Positions 1 to 10,769 of a DNA stretch of 64,000 bases are shown piece after piece (within the stretch, counting starts at the first letter, position 1; each line of letters starts with the position of its first letter). The stretch is from Globisporangium splendens. Lineage: Eukaryota; Oomycota; Peronosporomycetes; Pythiales; Pythiaceae. The translations under genes were made by a program, and so were the position numbers. A model generated the notes under the pieces. It made no database searches, was not told where the DNA came from, and saw nothing but the letters and a program-made list of their open reading frames with translations. The stretch is taken from contig VFIW01000112.1 of NCBI GenBank assembly GCA_006386115.1, positions 62,001 through 126,000 of the forward strand. The letters are read 5' to 3'.

Positions 1-1505
1 GTTGAAGTGAAACACGAGAATGAGCCACGCCATCAGCTTACCCTGGACTGACCGCGCGTGGTACTCGAGCGTAAACGCGACGTGATGAAGAGCCAACAAG
101 TTGTACCGCGATTCCATCACAAAGTGCGTGCTCACGAAAGACAGCAACTCGAGAAACGAGTACAGCACGATGGTCTTGAGAACCGCCAGCAAGCGACCTG
201 GATCCTCAATAAACACATCCAGTTTTGGGTTAAAGTGGGCTGACGGAAACTGCGAGGCTACGGCAATGAACGCAGCGTTGGTGAACGGAATGCTGAACTC
301 AAAGTACTCCGTGAGCAGAATCGTCTCGGCCGTAGCAGCCAACTCAAACGCGTGTCGAATGAGCAGTTGCTGCTGCTCGGGCTTCCATTCTTCAAGCGGG
401 GAGTTGAGTGCATCGTGCGCGTCTGCCGTGTTTGGACCTTGAAACACTTGAGCAGCAGGGGTAATGTGCAAAAAGCTGTTTGTACGAAGCAGTTTGAACG
501 CGGTCGCGAGGATTTGGTCTTGCGGCACAATCGAATTCTTGTCCATAAACATTTTCACGGTGAACAGACCTTGCACGACATCGATTGCCATGATCAGACC
601 CGAGACCAACCCCGATGGAGCCGCTTGCATGATCACGGACTGATACAAAGTCGCACAGATCTCGATCCCGCTGGTCGAGATCTCGCCGCTGCGATCGCCG
701 AGTTTCTTGGTGTACTTGCGAAGCAATTTTCGCATCACATACTTGACAAATGGGAACAGAAACGCCATTGTGATCTGCTGGACCTGCTTTGATCGCTCAA
801 AGATGGCTGAAAACGCGACGTAGATGAAAACCTGCGAGAACTGAATCACAATACCGGGAGCATCACCAAAATTGCAGCGATCAACCCGTTTGGACCCAAT
901 AATTTGCCACGAAGAACCACGAGATGCGCCAAATTGAGGCTCACCATCCAGAGTGGCGTGCTGATCCCCCAAAGAAATGGGATCGGGGATCGCCATGTCG
1001 ATGCGAGGCAGGTGACGACAGCAACGTGGAGTGTCGAGCAGATCGACGCGATGACGAGCAATTGCTTGTCTGAACACATCGTCTTGGAGATATTTGCACC
1101 GGCTTGTACGTACAGGAGAACGCCCGCAGTGATGAAAAACACAACGAGCAGCAATTGTGCAAGAAAGCCTCTATTGGCCAGGATACCGTCGTTCGGGTCT
1201 TGAAGTTGGATCATCGACGGCATCACAGTCGCGACCAGAGCGCCGATGGGGGTCAAGAGAATTACACCGATGACGCGCCACAGCCCCGCTGTTTCAAGGT
1301 ATCTCTCGAAAGCCTTCAACTTTTTCACCGAATAGCGCTTGTGTTTGTCCTGGTTCTGTGTGATTGCGGTGAGGAACGTGGAGAATCTTGGTGCTCGGTG
1401 TCGCCCTTGACGCGCAGTGCCAACCTGTGTGGACGCGACGGTGGACGATGAAGTAAGCTCTGCTGGAGGTTCCACCTGCTCAGGATGAACTTGAGATGCC
1501 TTCAT
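1..1505 (-). CDS. multipass membrane protein, 3' end outside window, one frameshift
   Basis: The gene starts at the ATG at 1505 and runs off the left edge. About 215 codons are open to 846. The same protein then continues in another frame from about 868 to position 1 with no further stop. The shift lies at a run of four A (868-871); one more base there would join the frames as ...AAIFGDAPG.... After a polar N-terminus of about 60 residues I see roughly eight hydrophobic segments, for example near IGVILLTPIGALVATV, LLLVVFFITAGVLLYV and LVSGLIMAIDVVQGL. No known domain was recognised. It heads a minus-strand run of membrane protein genes but is not clearly similar to the next one. Function is unknown; a plasma-membrane transporter-like or receptor-like role is only a guess. 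The single homopolymer shift could be an assembly error. Confidence 0.6.
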
Positions 1506-1772
1506 GACGAGTATGACTACCTAGCAAATGGCCGTGTCCACCGTGCTGCTCGAAAGTTGCGAGACAGCCAACCTCTTGAAACAGGATTCTCAGACGCAAA
1601 GCACAGTCTATTTCTATCGTCCGTGCTATCTAAGCAACGTTTATAGATAGCACAAGCGATCACAAAGTGCCTGCCAATAGAGAATAAGCGCTTGTCGCAC
1701 CGATGCATTCCGAAACTTGGTCGTGGTAGCGAAACAAATGGACGATTAAATGAGAGAGAGAAAGAAGTGTAC

Positions 1773-3347
1773 CTACGAGAGCACGTTGATGTTGATGTGC
1801 ATGAGGTCCGACCAGGAGATCGTCTGGGGGTACACGAGGCGCGCGCGCTGGTTCACCGTGTTGCCGTCGACATCGTAGATGTACACATTCTGGAATCGAT
1901 AGCGAATGATCTTCATGAGGATGATCGAGAGCAGATCGACGGTCGCGACGAGGAATTTGTCGTTCACGATCACAAACCCGTTGCAGTAGATGCCGTCGGC
2001 AGACACGTACTTCATGCCCTTGTTGTACGATGATGCTTAGGACGCACAAGTACAGCGTCAGGAGATCCGCGTGGATGATTTCAGGGAAGACGAACAGCTG
2101 CTGCACTCCGGAAACTTCGTTAGTGGTCGCCAAACAAAACTCCAACAGGGTCCAGTACGCGTTGATGATCCAGCTGAGCATGATCAGCACGCCACGAGTG
2201 ATCAGCGTTGACGAGATCGACACAAACGTGTCGCCAACCCAGATCTTGCCCATGCGAAAGTTGCGGTAGATTACCAAGAAGAGCAAACACAGATTGAAGA
2301 GTGCATCCATGGCGAAAAAAATGTGGATCAAGTGTGCCCACACCCAGGAATCGCGGAGCACAGGCTCCCCCTGCCAGTACCACATTGTGGTCGCGACCTT
2401 GGGGTCTTGGTCCAATGCCCAATGCTGGTTCTTGGCGTTGGACTGCTCGGTCGTTGAGTTCACGTAGAATCCTGTGCGGCGGGCCGTGAGGATTTGCTGA
2501 GGTGCGGCCACTGCCGGATTCGCAGGCACACTCTCCATCCGCCAATAGCCTTCATCAGTGAGGTTGAGAAGCCTATAGGGCTCGAACTTGGCGATCTCGA
2601 ACGGGTACCCGACGGCGCCGGCAAAGTGAAATTGCAGGTTCTTGTCGCGCATGTCGTTGAAAAACGTAAACATCGTGAGCCCGATCGGTCCATTTTCATT
2701 TTGCGTCGGGATTTTGTAATCCTGCATCGAGAACCGCGCGGAGAGGAGGTAGAGTCTTCGGGGTCGGACTTGTTGCGCGCAAAGTAGTACCCACGCGTGA
2801 TGGTCGGGTTGTCGCGAACTGTGGCCGTGAAGGTGCAGTCGACGACGAGCATGGTGAATTCCACAGCTGCCAAAAACTTGTAGTAATGAGCGGAATCGCG
2901 CACGACAGAGCGGTACGCCAACCGGTTGAGCGCATTGTTGTACACTGCCTTGCTGATCGTCTGGCTCTGGCAGTCGACAAAAGATGTCCCGTTGAGGTCA
3001 AGAAACAGCGTGTCAGTGTGCGGAGTGGTCGCATTTCCGAGCAGCTGCGTGAACAGAGGCGACTCGCGGATAGTGCCATTCCCGAGATACTTTCCGATCG
3101 CATTGCATTCGTCGGGTCGAAACGACATTGCAGTATTCCTCGTACCACGAAGCACTGTCGCCACCGCCAGGGACGCACGAATCGAGGACACCATGTAGAA
3201 CACCGCAGCTGCGAGCACGGCAATGCGTCTTACGATGTGGGCATATTGACTCAGAGTCACTTTCTTCTTGTGTTGTTGACCGACGCTTTGGGGGGATGAC
3301 GTGGCTGCGTTTATCTTGCAGCGCACGTGCTGGCTTTTGACTCCCAT
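1773..3347 (-). pseudogene. broken copy of oomycete multipass membrane protein (family of 10770-12983)
   Basis: The ATG at 3347 opens a frame with a hydrophobic segment (RIAVLAAAVFYMVSS) and an ectodomain like that of the gene at 10770-12983. Two lesions break it. Near 2752 one base is missing: the frame from 3347 goes off, while the next frame continues as LYLLSARFSMQDYK, aligning with LYIVSVTMVNQIYK in the paralogue. Near 2020-2040 about 170 residues are absent: the sequence jumps from the ADLLTLYL membrane segment straight to NKGMKYVSADG, which lies much further on in the paralogue, and the frame changes again. The last 80 codons (KYVSADG...NVLS, stop at 1773) match the paralogue's C-terminus. 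I infer a pseudogene; an assembly collapse at the deletion is the alternative. Confidence 0.72.
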
Positions 3348-4134
3348 TTTGATTCGAATTCAACCTCGAGTCCATGTTGCTCTCATCACCTGGGTCTTCT
3401 TTATTGTCGGGTTCCATCTTTCGTCGTCCTTCCAATGTGGTCGACAGCGCAAATGGTCGACGACGCGCAAAACCGAGGAGGAAGGTGGGGCTGTAACTTG
3501 TGCTAATGCATCGATGCAAATAGATTCCCGTTTTTCTTATGTCTGCTGCACTTGCCTCTCTTTACACGCAATGCAAATTCTCATTGCAATCGCATGCAGA
3601 TTCTTCTATAAATACGAGGGATAGCACAAAAATGCTGGCATTGAGATTTGGATATCCGGCGAGTGTTGGTCGTGAGTGATTATTATCCATTGAGTGTTGT
3701 TCGTGAAGTGAGCTTGCTCGAGGAACACGTTCTCACTCGCCGCTTGACCACAGCTGTTGGTATTTCTTGGCGCCATCCTCATTGCAAAGTGTGGCTCGCT
3801 GTTGTTGTGCTGTAGTCACGGTATGACGAGGGGCGATTCAAACAGACTCAGAGGAGGTCGGCGATTTTCGGGAATGCCAGCACACTGTTTTGGAGTACCC
3901 TCCGTGTCGATTCGGTCTGCAAGTCAGTAGCGTCCGTCAGCGGCGGTGTTGGTGCCGACGTGGCGAAACGATATTTTCAATGGACGGAGACAGGAAGTCT
4001 CACCTAGGCATTGCTTTTGCTGAGCATCGCTGTCTCGGTCGTTCTCGTTGTGAGAAGCTTTAGCGAACCGCTTCAATAATCATACTCGGTGCTTCTTCGT
4101 TGGGCTGCATACTCCTCTATCTCTGGTGGTTGAT
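3348..4134. other. intergenic, no gene seen
   Basis: This stretch lies upstream of the membrane-protein pseudogene and downstream of the receptor-like pseudokinase, both on the minus strand. It must hold the former's promoter and the latter's 3' UTR. I see only short, composition-driven frames and no repeat or RNA gene. Confidence 0.5.
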
Positions 4135-6547
4135 TCAATTGAGGCTGGCAGCACCATCATCTGAGAAAAAACGGTTTGTGATAGACGACTCGCGATCGAT
4201 TTCCACAGCAACTTCACGCAGCGTTTGTACAATGGTGGCTGCGCTTGGTCGGTCCTGGGGATTTTTCGCGATGCAAGCCAACAAAAGCTCCTGGATAGCT
4301 GGTGGACAAGTAGACGAGATCGAAGGCGTCAGCTTTCCCTGCCCAAGTTGGTCGCACAATTTGATCTCACTCAGCTTGGCTTCTTTTTGAACACGCTCGA
4401 AAGGATACTCTAAAGTATCCAACTCGGACAAAATGATTCCAAGCGAGTAAATGTCAACAGCTTCAAAAGTAGCGACGGCTGAATGACTGAGAACTTCTGG
4501 AGCCGACCATCGCGCACAATCGGGGCGGGATCGAACGCTTGATTTGGAGCCTGGAGACGGGGCTACACCGTACTCGGATAAATACTGCAGACACGTGAAA
4601 TTCGACAACTTGGCTGAATACTCGTGATTCAGGAGCACGTGGCAAGATGTGAGCGCACAATGGCTTGCTCGTTGCATGGTGTGGAGGTACAAAAGCGCTT
4701 GAGCGATATCCAGAGCGATCTCCAAGTGACGCGTCCCCCACCACGCGTGCGGCTCGTTCCGACCACGAGAAAGTGCCAGGAATGCCCGCAGATCCCCGCG
4801 ATCCATGTATTCGACCATAGCCTGCATACCGACTTCCTTGCTCCATGCGATGCCACGAAACTGAATCAAATTCGGATGTGCGAAGCGCGCGGTCGCTTTC
4901 ATGTCCAAGATGAACACGGACCGATCGCTTTCTGATGCAGTTTCCGGTAGCGTCTTCACGACCACATCCTCATTCAGATACGAGCCTAGCCACATTTGTG
5001 ACTTCTGCGCTTTCGATCCAATCGGCTTTTGAAACTTGATAAGTCTGGGATCTCTTCGCCACGATTCCAGTTGTTGCTCATTAATGGAAAGCGAGGAACT
5101 AGTGTTGCTGAACCGGTCATGAAACGCGCGGTAGCACTCAGCGTCGCTTTCTTGTAAAACACGATCGCGCGAAATGGTCACTTCGTGTGAATGGCAGTGA
5201 CGACGCTGCCAGTGGAGTAACTGCTTGAGCTTCCCGTTTCTCCTAATTGCGATACCGACGATGGTCACTACAATCAGGAATGCGCCAGCGCCTCCAACCC
5301 ACACAATCCACGATGAGCTTGATTGCGCTGTTTCTGAGTCTTGCGCGGGTGTGCTCGATGGCGACGGATCACAAATCGAGATACTTGGGTTGGATTTGAA
5401 TGTGATCACGTTGTCACACCCGGTTTGCTCAAAAGCGTCGGAATCGACCTCAAACGTCGACAAATTGGAGAGGAATGCAAACTGAGCAGGCGAAAGCCGC
5501 TGCTTCCTGATAAAGTTGTGCTGCACGTGGAGCGCGCGCAAGTTCGTCATCTCAAAAATACTGCGAGGGATCTCAATCAGCAAGTTTTGCTCGAGCAAGA
5601 GTGTCAGCGGCTGAGTCGACCTTGCGAACACGTCGCTGGACAACACACCGTCGAGCACCATCAAGCCATCGCCACTGAGATCACTGCACCATGGCATGCA
5701 AGCATTGTCAGCGTCAGCCTTAGTTGAAAGCTATGCCATTGGCTTTTACGTACAGTGTTTGAACTTGAGGGAGCGCTGGCAATTGCAAGTACTGGAGCGA
5801 CAGATTCCGGATTTTTCTGGAGCGTTATGGAGAGAAAGACACAAGGATCATGAGATAAATGTGCGCTTCAATTCCCCCATCCCAACAACAACGGGACCCT
5901 TTTGACATGGCGGTAGGTACGTACAACACAGTCAAGTTGCCAAATGCGGCGAGCGTGTCTTCAGAGAGCGCGAGGGTCCTTTTCGGCATCCCGTTAGCTC
6001 CTAATTCACCTTCAATAGTCCTGCAATTGCACAATAAATAAAACATCGTTGACACATAATTGTTACAAGTCTCATCTCTGTGTGTATCAAATCAACCAAA
6101 CCTTCACGGCGAGATCACTTACAAGTGCTTGGTGGCGACGATTTTATTGATGGCTTCGTCCGTGTTGCGGTCTTCTACCGGCGTGCTGTTTGTCGAAATG
6201 CTGATCATCATCCACTCTGCGGCATCAACTGCATCAGCAGTTGACGCATTCTGCACTCGACACACCAATTGCGATCCACACAAAGTTGACGCGCTCGTAT
6301 CCGTTACGCACACGGCGCAACCACTCGCATTATTTTCACACACGGCATCCTCAGAACGATTCACGCGCGCTTTGCCCGCATCCAGACACGCCGACAGTAT
6401 CTCCGACGAATTCGTCGACTCAATAACATCCGCAGCATCGACTACATGCATCAGCATCGCCATCGCAACCAGACACATAGCCATAATAACAACTCTGAGC
6501 CTTGAGTTCCCTGTATATTGTCGACGAGCTTCCTCGATCCGCTTCAT
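4135..6547 (-). CDS. LRR receptor-like pseudokinase (TKL type), 4 exons
   Basis: Model: exons 6547-6123, 6020-5921, 5791-5754 and 5683-4135, joined in frame through GT-AG introns (first donor GTAAGT), giving 703 residues. Exon 1 has a hydrophobic leader (VVIMAMCLVAMAMLMHVV) followed by a Cys-rich cap; exons 2-4 carry leucine-rich repeats (LTVL, VQTLDLSGDG, LTLLLEQNLL, LRALHVQHN). A single membrane span (VWVGGAGAFLIVVTIVGIA) leads to a TKL-like kinase fold. The ATP lysine is kept (VVVKTL), but the catalytic HRD is HCA and DFG is NFT, and the glycine loop is degenerate, so phosphotransfer is unlikely. The APE region (WSAPEVL) and C-lobe (RPSAATI) are intact. I infer a surface receptor that signals through partners. 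The exon 2/3 junction is the least certain. Confidence 0.85.
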
Positions 6548-7836
6548 CTTGTGGCTTCCTCTTGATCAATGTCAAAGCGGCCAAACGGACACCAACACGG
6601 AAAATGACCACCACACACAGGTGTATACACACAGATAGAGGCGACAGGTAAAGTCACACACACACACGCGCGCGCGCAGGTCGCTCGTCCTGGTCATCCA
6701 CCGACGCTTCCACTTAACGCGGCAAGTCGCAGCTTCTGCTCCCGCTGCTGCTGTCGGAAAGAAGAACCAAAAGATCAAGTGGACGGGCAGACGTCCCGTT
6801 TGAATGGAATCAGACGCCGCTGCGACGGAGCTTGGGGACGCTTTGTCTATTACACGTGGCTCTCCCATACTGAGGCGCGCAGACGCATGCGTCCTGGATG
6901 CGCGCGCATGGGCGGCAGGAATCCAGTAAGTTCCCGTGTGCATGCATGTTGCGTTCAAAAGCAGCGCGTCCCACTCTTTCCTCTGTGCTAATGTTCTCCA
7001 ATAATTGATAATATTCTGTAAGATAGGTTGTGAGTTGGAGTTGAAGAAATGCAAGGAGCAGACGGGGCAGAGGAAGCAGAGTAAGATATGCTGCTGGAGA
7101 GGTTCAAGTGGCCACTTGATTTATTGCCGAGAGTGGGACTTCAACACTGAAGTTTGCCTTTTTGGTTCAGCCGATCGAGGGCTTACAGATGAGAGGTAAA
7201 CATGCGCTATTAAAAGGCTTCTTTGTGTTGATATTTGTATAAATCTCGCTTTACGGAGGTTTTGAGTCGATGCAATTCGAAGTTGGTCTTCTGACGCTGA
7301 GCATCCACAAACAACAAGCAGGAACTTTGAGGTTGCAGTTCAATTCTCCGTGTCATGCCCACCTCACGATGCAAGCAGATCAAAAAGATCGAGTGCGCAT
7401 TCTCGCATGCACCGACATCATTAAACGGACTCCAGAACAGAAAACACAGCACTCGAATTGCCTTTCCCTCTCTGAACTATCGAGTTGCTGACTCGCAGTG
7501 CACACAAGCGAAAGCGGACTAGCCTGTAGTCTCCTCGGCCGCCACACTGCGCATTTTGTGCATTTCCAAACGTAGTGGTCATAAAGGGAAACCTTGCCAA
7601 TGGCCTTCGTTAACGATCGCAGTGATGCTAGTTTGTTGGCGATTCTTTAATATCTCCTGTACAGTGGAACGATCTCATTGGTCTCCACAGCACACCAACG
7701 ATTTTGATTTTTGAGCTGCCCCACGACCTCAGAACTCTATAGCGTTAAAAGCATGGAGGTGTATTCCATACCGATCTGGGTAGCATTTATAAACAAATTC
7801 AGATCCAAAACCAATCTCTACAGCAAACGCCTCGTG
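6548..7836. other. intergenic / promoter region of the receptor pseudokinase
   Basis: About 1.3 kb between two minus-strand genes. It holds an alternating purine-pyrimidine tract near the receptor start and otherwise only short open frames in conflicting phases. No RNA gene or transposon was recognised. Confidence 0.5.
6655..6677. repeat. (CA)n-(CG)n dinucleotide tract
   Basis: About 13 nt of CA repeat passes directly into about 11 nt of CG repeat, an alternating purine-pyrimidine run roughly 110 bp upstream of the receptor pseudokinase ATG. Confidence 0.85.
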
Positions 7837-9987
7837 CTACTTTCTCTTGGCAGCTGAGCGCAGTCGATCGAGAAGTTGTTCTGGCGTGAGCGGCTGGATC
7901 ATACCGGAGATCACGGTGTGGTCGACCTGGATGATCGGTGGGATCGGGTTCAGGAAACCCCGCCTCGGTTTCATCCGTCCGCCGACAAAGAAAATGCCGA
8001 ATTCCAAGTACAAGTGCGGTGACACGAAGCGCTCGTGGTTGACGATGTGGTCGAGCTCCAAGGACGACCGGATGAGGCTTCGATCGCGAATTGGAGTGTT
8101 GAGCAGACTCTCGAGCGGCAAGCGAGCGTATCCTTTGCGTGCGTTGGCTTGGTCTTGCTCTGAATTCTCCGGCGCAAACGACCGATCAGCTTCAGAAAAG
8201 TGAATGAACGTGCCCAGAGTGCGTGGACTGGCGACTTCCCCAGATGGATTGGTCTTGAGCGCAGGCTGCGAGCGGGCACGACTACGCTCGTCTTGCAAGA
8301 CGGCGTCCTCTCTCTTGCTAATAGAGTATTTCTTACTGGTGGTGGTGGTAGTTTGGTCGACCGTCACCAAGTAATTGCGTTGTCGCCCATGATTTCCAGC
8401 TGGCGTCCAATAGAACTCGCAGAATTTGAGCGCGGCATACTCACAGACAGCGAGGACACTGAGTCCAAGGACTGTAAACAGCGGTTTGTAGATGATCCAG
8501 AGCACGGTCGTGGGCGTGTTCAACTGCGTGTCGAGCTCCGGGTTGTACGCATTCCCGGCTCCTGTATGGTCTTGGAAGGACGTTGTGGCAAAGTGCCGTT
8601 GAGACTCAAGGGTGTACTTCTTCTCTCCGATCCCAAAGATCTGGAAACGGTTCCAATCCGAGATGATGGCGCCAACAGCGATGATCTCAGCTGGGGACAA
8701 AAATGTGTGCTTGGCGATCTTGAACGCCAGCTTCTCATTGCAGAACGTAAACACGTCCCAGGCGATGTTGATGAGGATCAGGATGAACACCCAGAGCCTC
8801 AAGGACGAGAGGTACGCCTGCACCTTCGCGGTCGAGTCGCTGCCCCAGGTCCAGATCACGGTATTCGGGATAATGATGAACCACGCCAGAAGCTGCGACA
8901 TCACCACCATCGCGACGATCACCTGACTTCGGTACACCGTGCAAGTCGTGAACGACGAATACCCTTCGCGCAGGAAATTCTCGACAGCCTGCGTGCTTTT
9001 CGCACGGAACGCGGGAAGCACGAGGTGACTCCCGACTTGAAGCGCACTCAGGAAGTTGACCACCATGAGCAAAAAGTCGTTGACGATCTGAAACGCGTAT
9101 AGCTGGCTGTAAGTCGAGAAATTGATGATCGTCGTGTACGCGATGTAGATTTGTCCCGTCGCCGTGAAGTCTGCGACGAAACGGCTGATGCAGTTTTCTC
9201 GAATCCCGTAGCGGAGCCCCATGAGGTTGAGATTGTCCATCGTGAGGTACGCTTTGTCGTTGTGCAAATCACGCAGATGTGTCGCGTATGTCCCGGCAAA
9301 TGCGCTGCGGAACACGTTCGGCGAGCCGCATCCGACCATCGTGGCATGATACTCTCCCGCACCGCGAAACTCGAAGGCTTCGACACACGTGATATGGTTC
9401 AGCGGATAGCTCTCCCCAATAACATCCAAGAGCTCGAGCAATTCGCGCTCTTCTTTGCTATTCACCTTGGCGATCCGCGCTGCTGGTGTGTTGTGGGTTT
9501 CCAGATAGTACCTGTCTTCAAAGCCTCGAACAAGTTGCGAACTGCACACACTCGGCTGGCGATTTAGCGCGAGAAGCTGACAGCAGGACCACGCGATTGC
9601 GTCGACACGAGCCGAGGCGGCAAGCGCCAGATTCGGCACAGTCAGCTGGTAGTCGTCGGTTCCGACGGTGCAATTATGACCCATGGCCGTCCGAAATGTT
9701 CCTTTCCCCATCACTGTCAGGTGCGAACACTTTTGAAAGAACGAGCTCCAGCCATTGGGGCGATGAAGCTCTTGACCTGGAGTTGTGAGGTTCACTGCGA
9801 GTTGCAGCTGCTGGGACTCGAGAAAGTTGTTCCCCTTCGCGCTGAAATGAAACGTGTCGTACGGACCAAGCCAACTGATCTTGTACACGAGATCGCGGAT
9901 GTCGAACGCCGTGAGGACGACGACGAGAAACACATCGAGCGCGAGTCGGAGCTTGGCTCGCGTGTACGGCGTCACATGGAAATCCAT
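7837..9987 (-). CDS. multipass membrane protein, 716 aa, intact
   Basis: Single open frame from the ATG at 9987. A hydrophobic segment at residues about 13-33 (LALDVFLVVVLTAFDI) is followed by a Cys-containing ectodomain of about 260 residues, then five to six membrane segments, for example FLLMVVNFLSALQVGSHLV, VIVAMVVMSQLLAWFIIIP, LWVFILILINIAWDVF and LFTVLGLSVLAVCEYAAL. A cytosolic tail of about 150 residues ends in basic residues (SAAKRK). The layout, an N-terminal span, a large loop, then a span bundle and tail, is the same as in the 10770-12983 gene, though sequence identity looks low. I recognise no named domain. It appears to be the only undamaged member of this architecture in the window. 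The opposite strand carries a 300-codon shadow frame that I reject. Confidence 0.85.
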   Translation of the reverse strand: MDFHVTPYTRAKLRLALDVFLVVVLTAFDIRDLVYKISWLGPYDTFHFSAKGNNFLESQQLQLAVNLTTPGQELHRPNGWSSFFQKCSHLTVMGKGTFRTAMGHNCTVGTDDYQLTVPNLALAASARVDAIAWSCCQLLALNRQPSVCSSQLVRGFEDRYYLETHNTPAARIAKVNSKEERELLELLDVIGESYPLNHITCVEAFEFRGAGEYHATMVGCGSPNVFRSAFAGTYATHLRDLHNDKAYLTMDNLNLMGLRYGIRENCISRFVADFTATGQIYIAYTTIINFSTYSQLYAFQIVNDFLLMVVNFLSALQVGSHLVLPAFRAKSTQAVENFLREGYSSFTTCTVYRSQVIVAMVVMSQLLAWFIIIPNTVIWTWGSDSTAKVQAYLSSLRLWVFILILINIAWDVFTFCNEKLAFKIAKHTFLSPAEIIAVGAIISDWNRFQIFGIGEKKYTLESQRHFATTSFQDHTGAGNAYNPELDTQLNTPTTVLWIIYKPLFTVLGLSVLAVCEYAALKFCEFYWTPAGNHGRQRNYLVTVDQTTTTTSKKYSISKREDAVLQDERSRARSQPALKTNPSGEVASPRTLGTFIHFSEADRSFAPENSEQDQANARKGYARLPLESLLNTPIRDRSLIRSSLELDHIVNHERFVSPHLYLEFGIFFVGGRMKPRRGFLNPIPPIIQVDHTVISGMIQPLTPEQLLDRLRSAAKRK

Positions 9988-10769
9988 GGTTTAGCTTGGA
10001 AGAGCTACGGACTCGATTTTCGATCTGTATGATCTCGAGTTCTTCCAAACGAGTGCGTGCACATTCCCGATTCGGAGTGATTATCCAGCAGTGGCACTGA
10101 AATAGTCGTGTTTGCTTGAAACTGCTCCGCTGCACAAGTAACGAACAAGCAGCTGTATATTTGGTCTGGTCGAGCAAGTCGACCCTGTCTTGAGGTTGCT
10201 TCGAGCCAAACCGCTCAACTGAAAAGCTGCCCTTCGTGAATTGGAGGGCGGTTTTTCAGTTGAGTGGTTTGGCTCAATACGGTTGACTTGGTTGAAATGA
10301 CGACTTTTGCTCGCTAAAACCGGATTCTTGAGCTGCCAGATGTCCGCTGGTGCAGGTTTTAGGCTTGGACCACACGAGTCGACGACCGTAAGATTTCGCA
10401 GACCTAGTCGATGAAATAGGTCACAGCACTACTGATGCTGTCCTTCCTTCGCTCTAACAGCAGTGTCTAGATGCATTCGCCTTTCGCGTTCTCATTAGGA
10501 CCAGCATTCACGGGAGATGGAAACGTGTAAAAATTCGTGCCACATGAAGACGAACACTCACGAGATAAAACACATTCAGACAAGCACTCGACGTTAACCA
10601 CACTTTCTCATCTGTTTAGAATTCAAATCGATGCCTCACATCTCTTCGGAATATTTGATAAAATGCAAACATGATCTCAGTATGGTTTCAGTGAGATTTC
10701 CTTCCGATTTGATCAAACAGAATCGAACTGGAGCCGACTCGGTCTTTCCCTCCCAAATGGAGAAATACA
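9988..10769. other. intergenic with a long hairpin
   Basis: Separates two membrane-protein genes on the minus strand. Apart from the inverted repeat at 10203-10275 it shows nothing coding; the 10500-10740 part is AT-richer than the genes. Confidence 0.5.
10203..10275. repeat. long imperfect inverted repeat (hairpin)
   Basis: Arms 10203-10225 and 10253-10275 are 23 nt each and pair with one mismatch, around a 27-nt spacer. The arms begin and end with GAGCCAAACC/GGTTTGGCTC. It sits about 215 bp upstream of the 7837-9987 gene start. It could be a MITE-like relic or a regulatory or terminator structure; the sequence does not decide. Confidence 0.85.

Noticed and set aside
8200..9102. 300-codon plus-strand open frame
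   Set aside because: It lies entirely antisense to the intact membrane protein at 7837-9987 and has a charged, low-complexity composition typical of a shadow frame.
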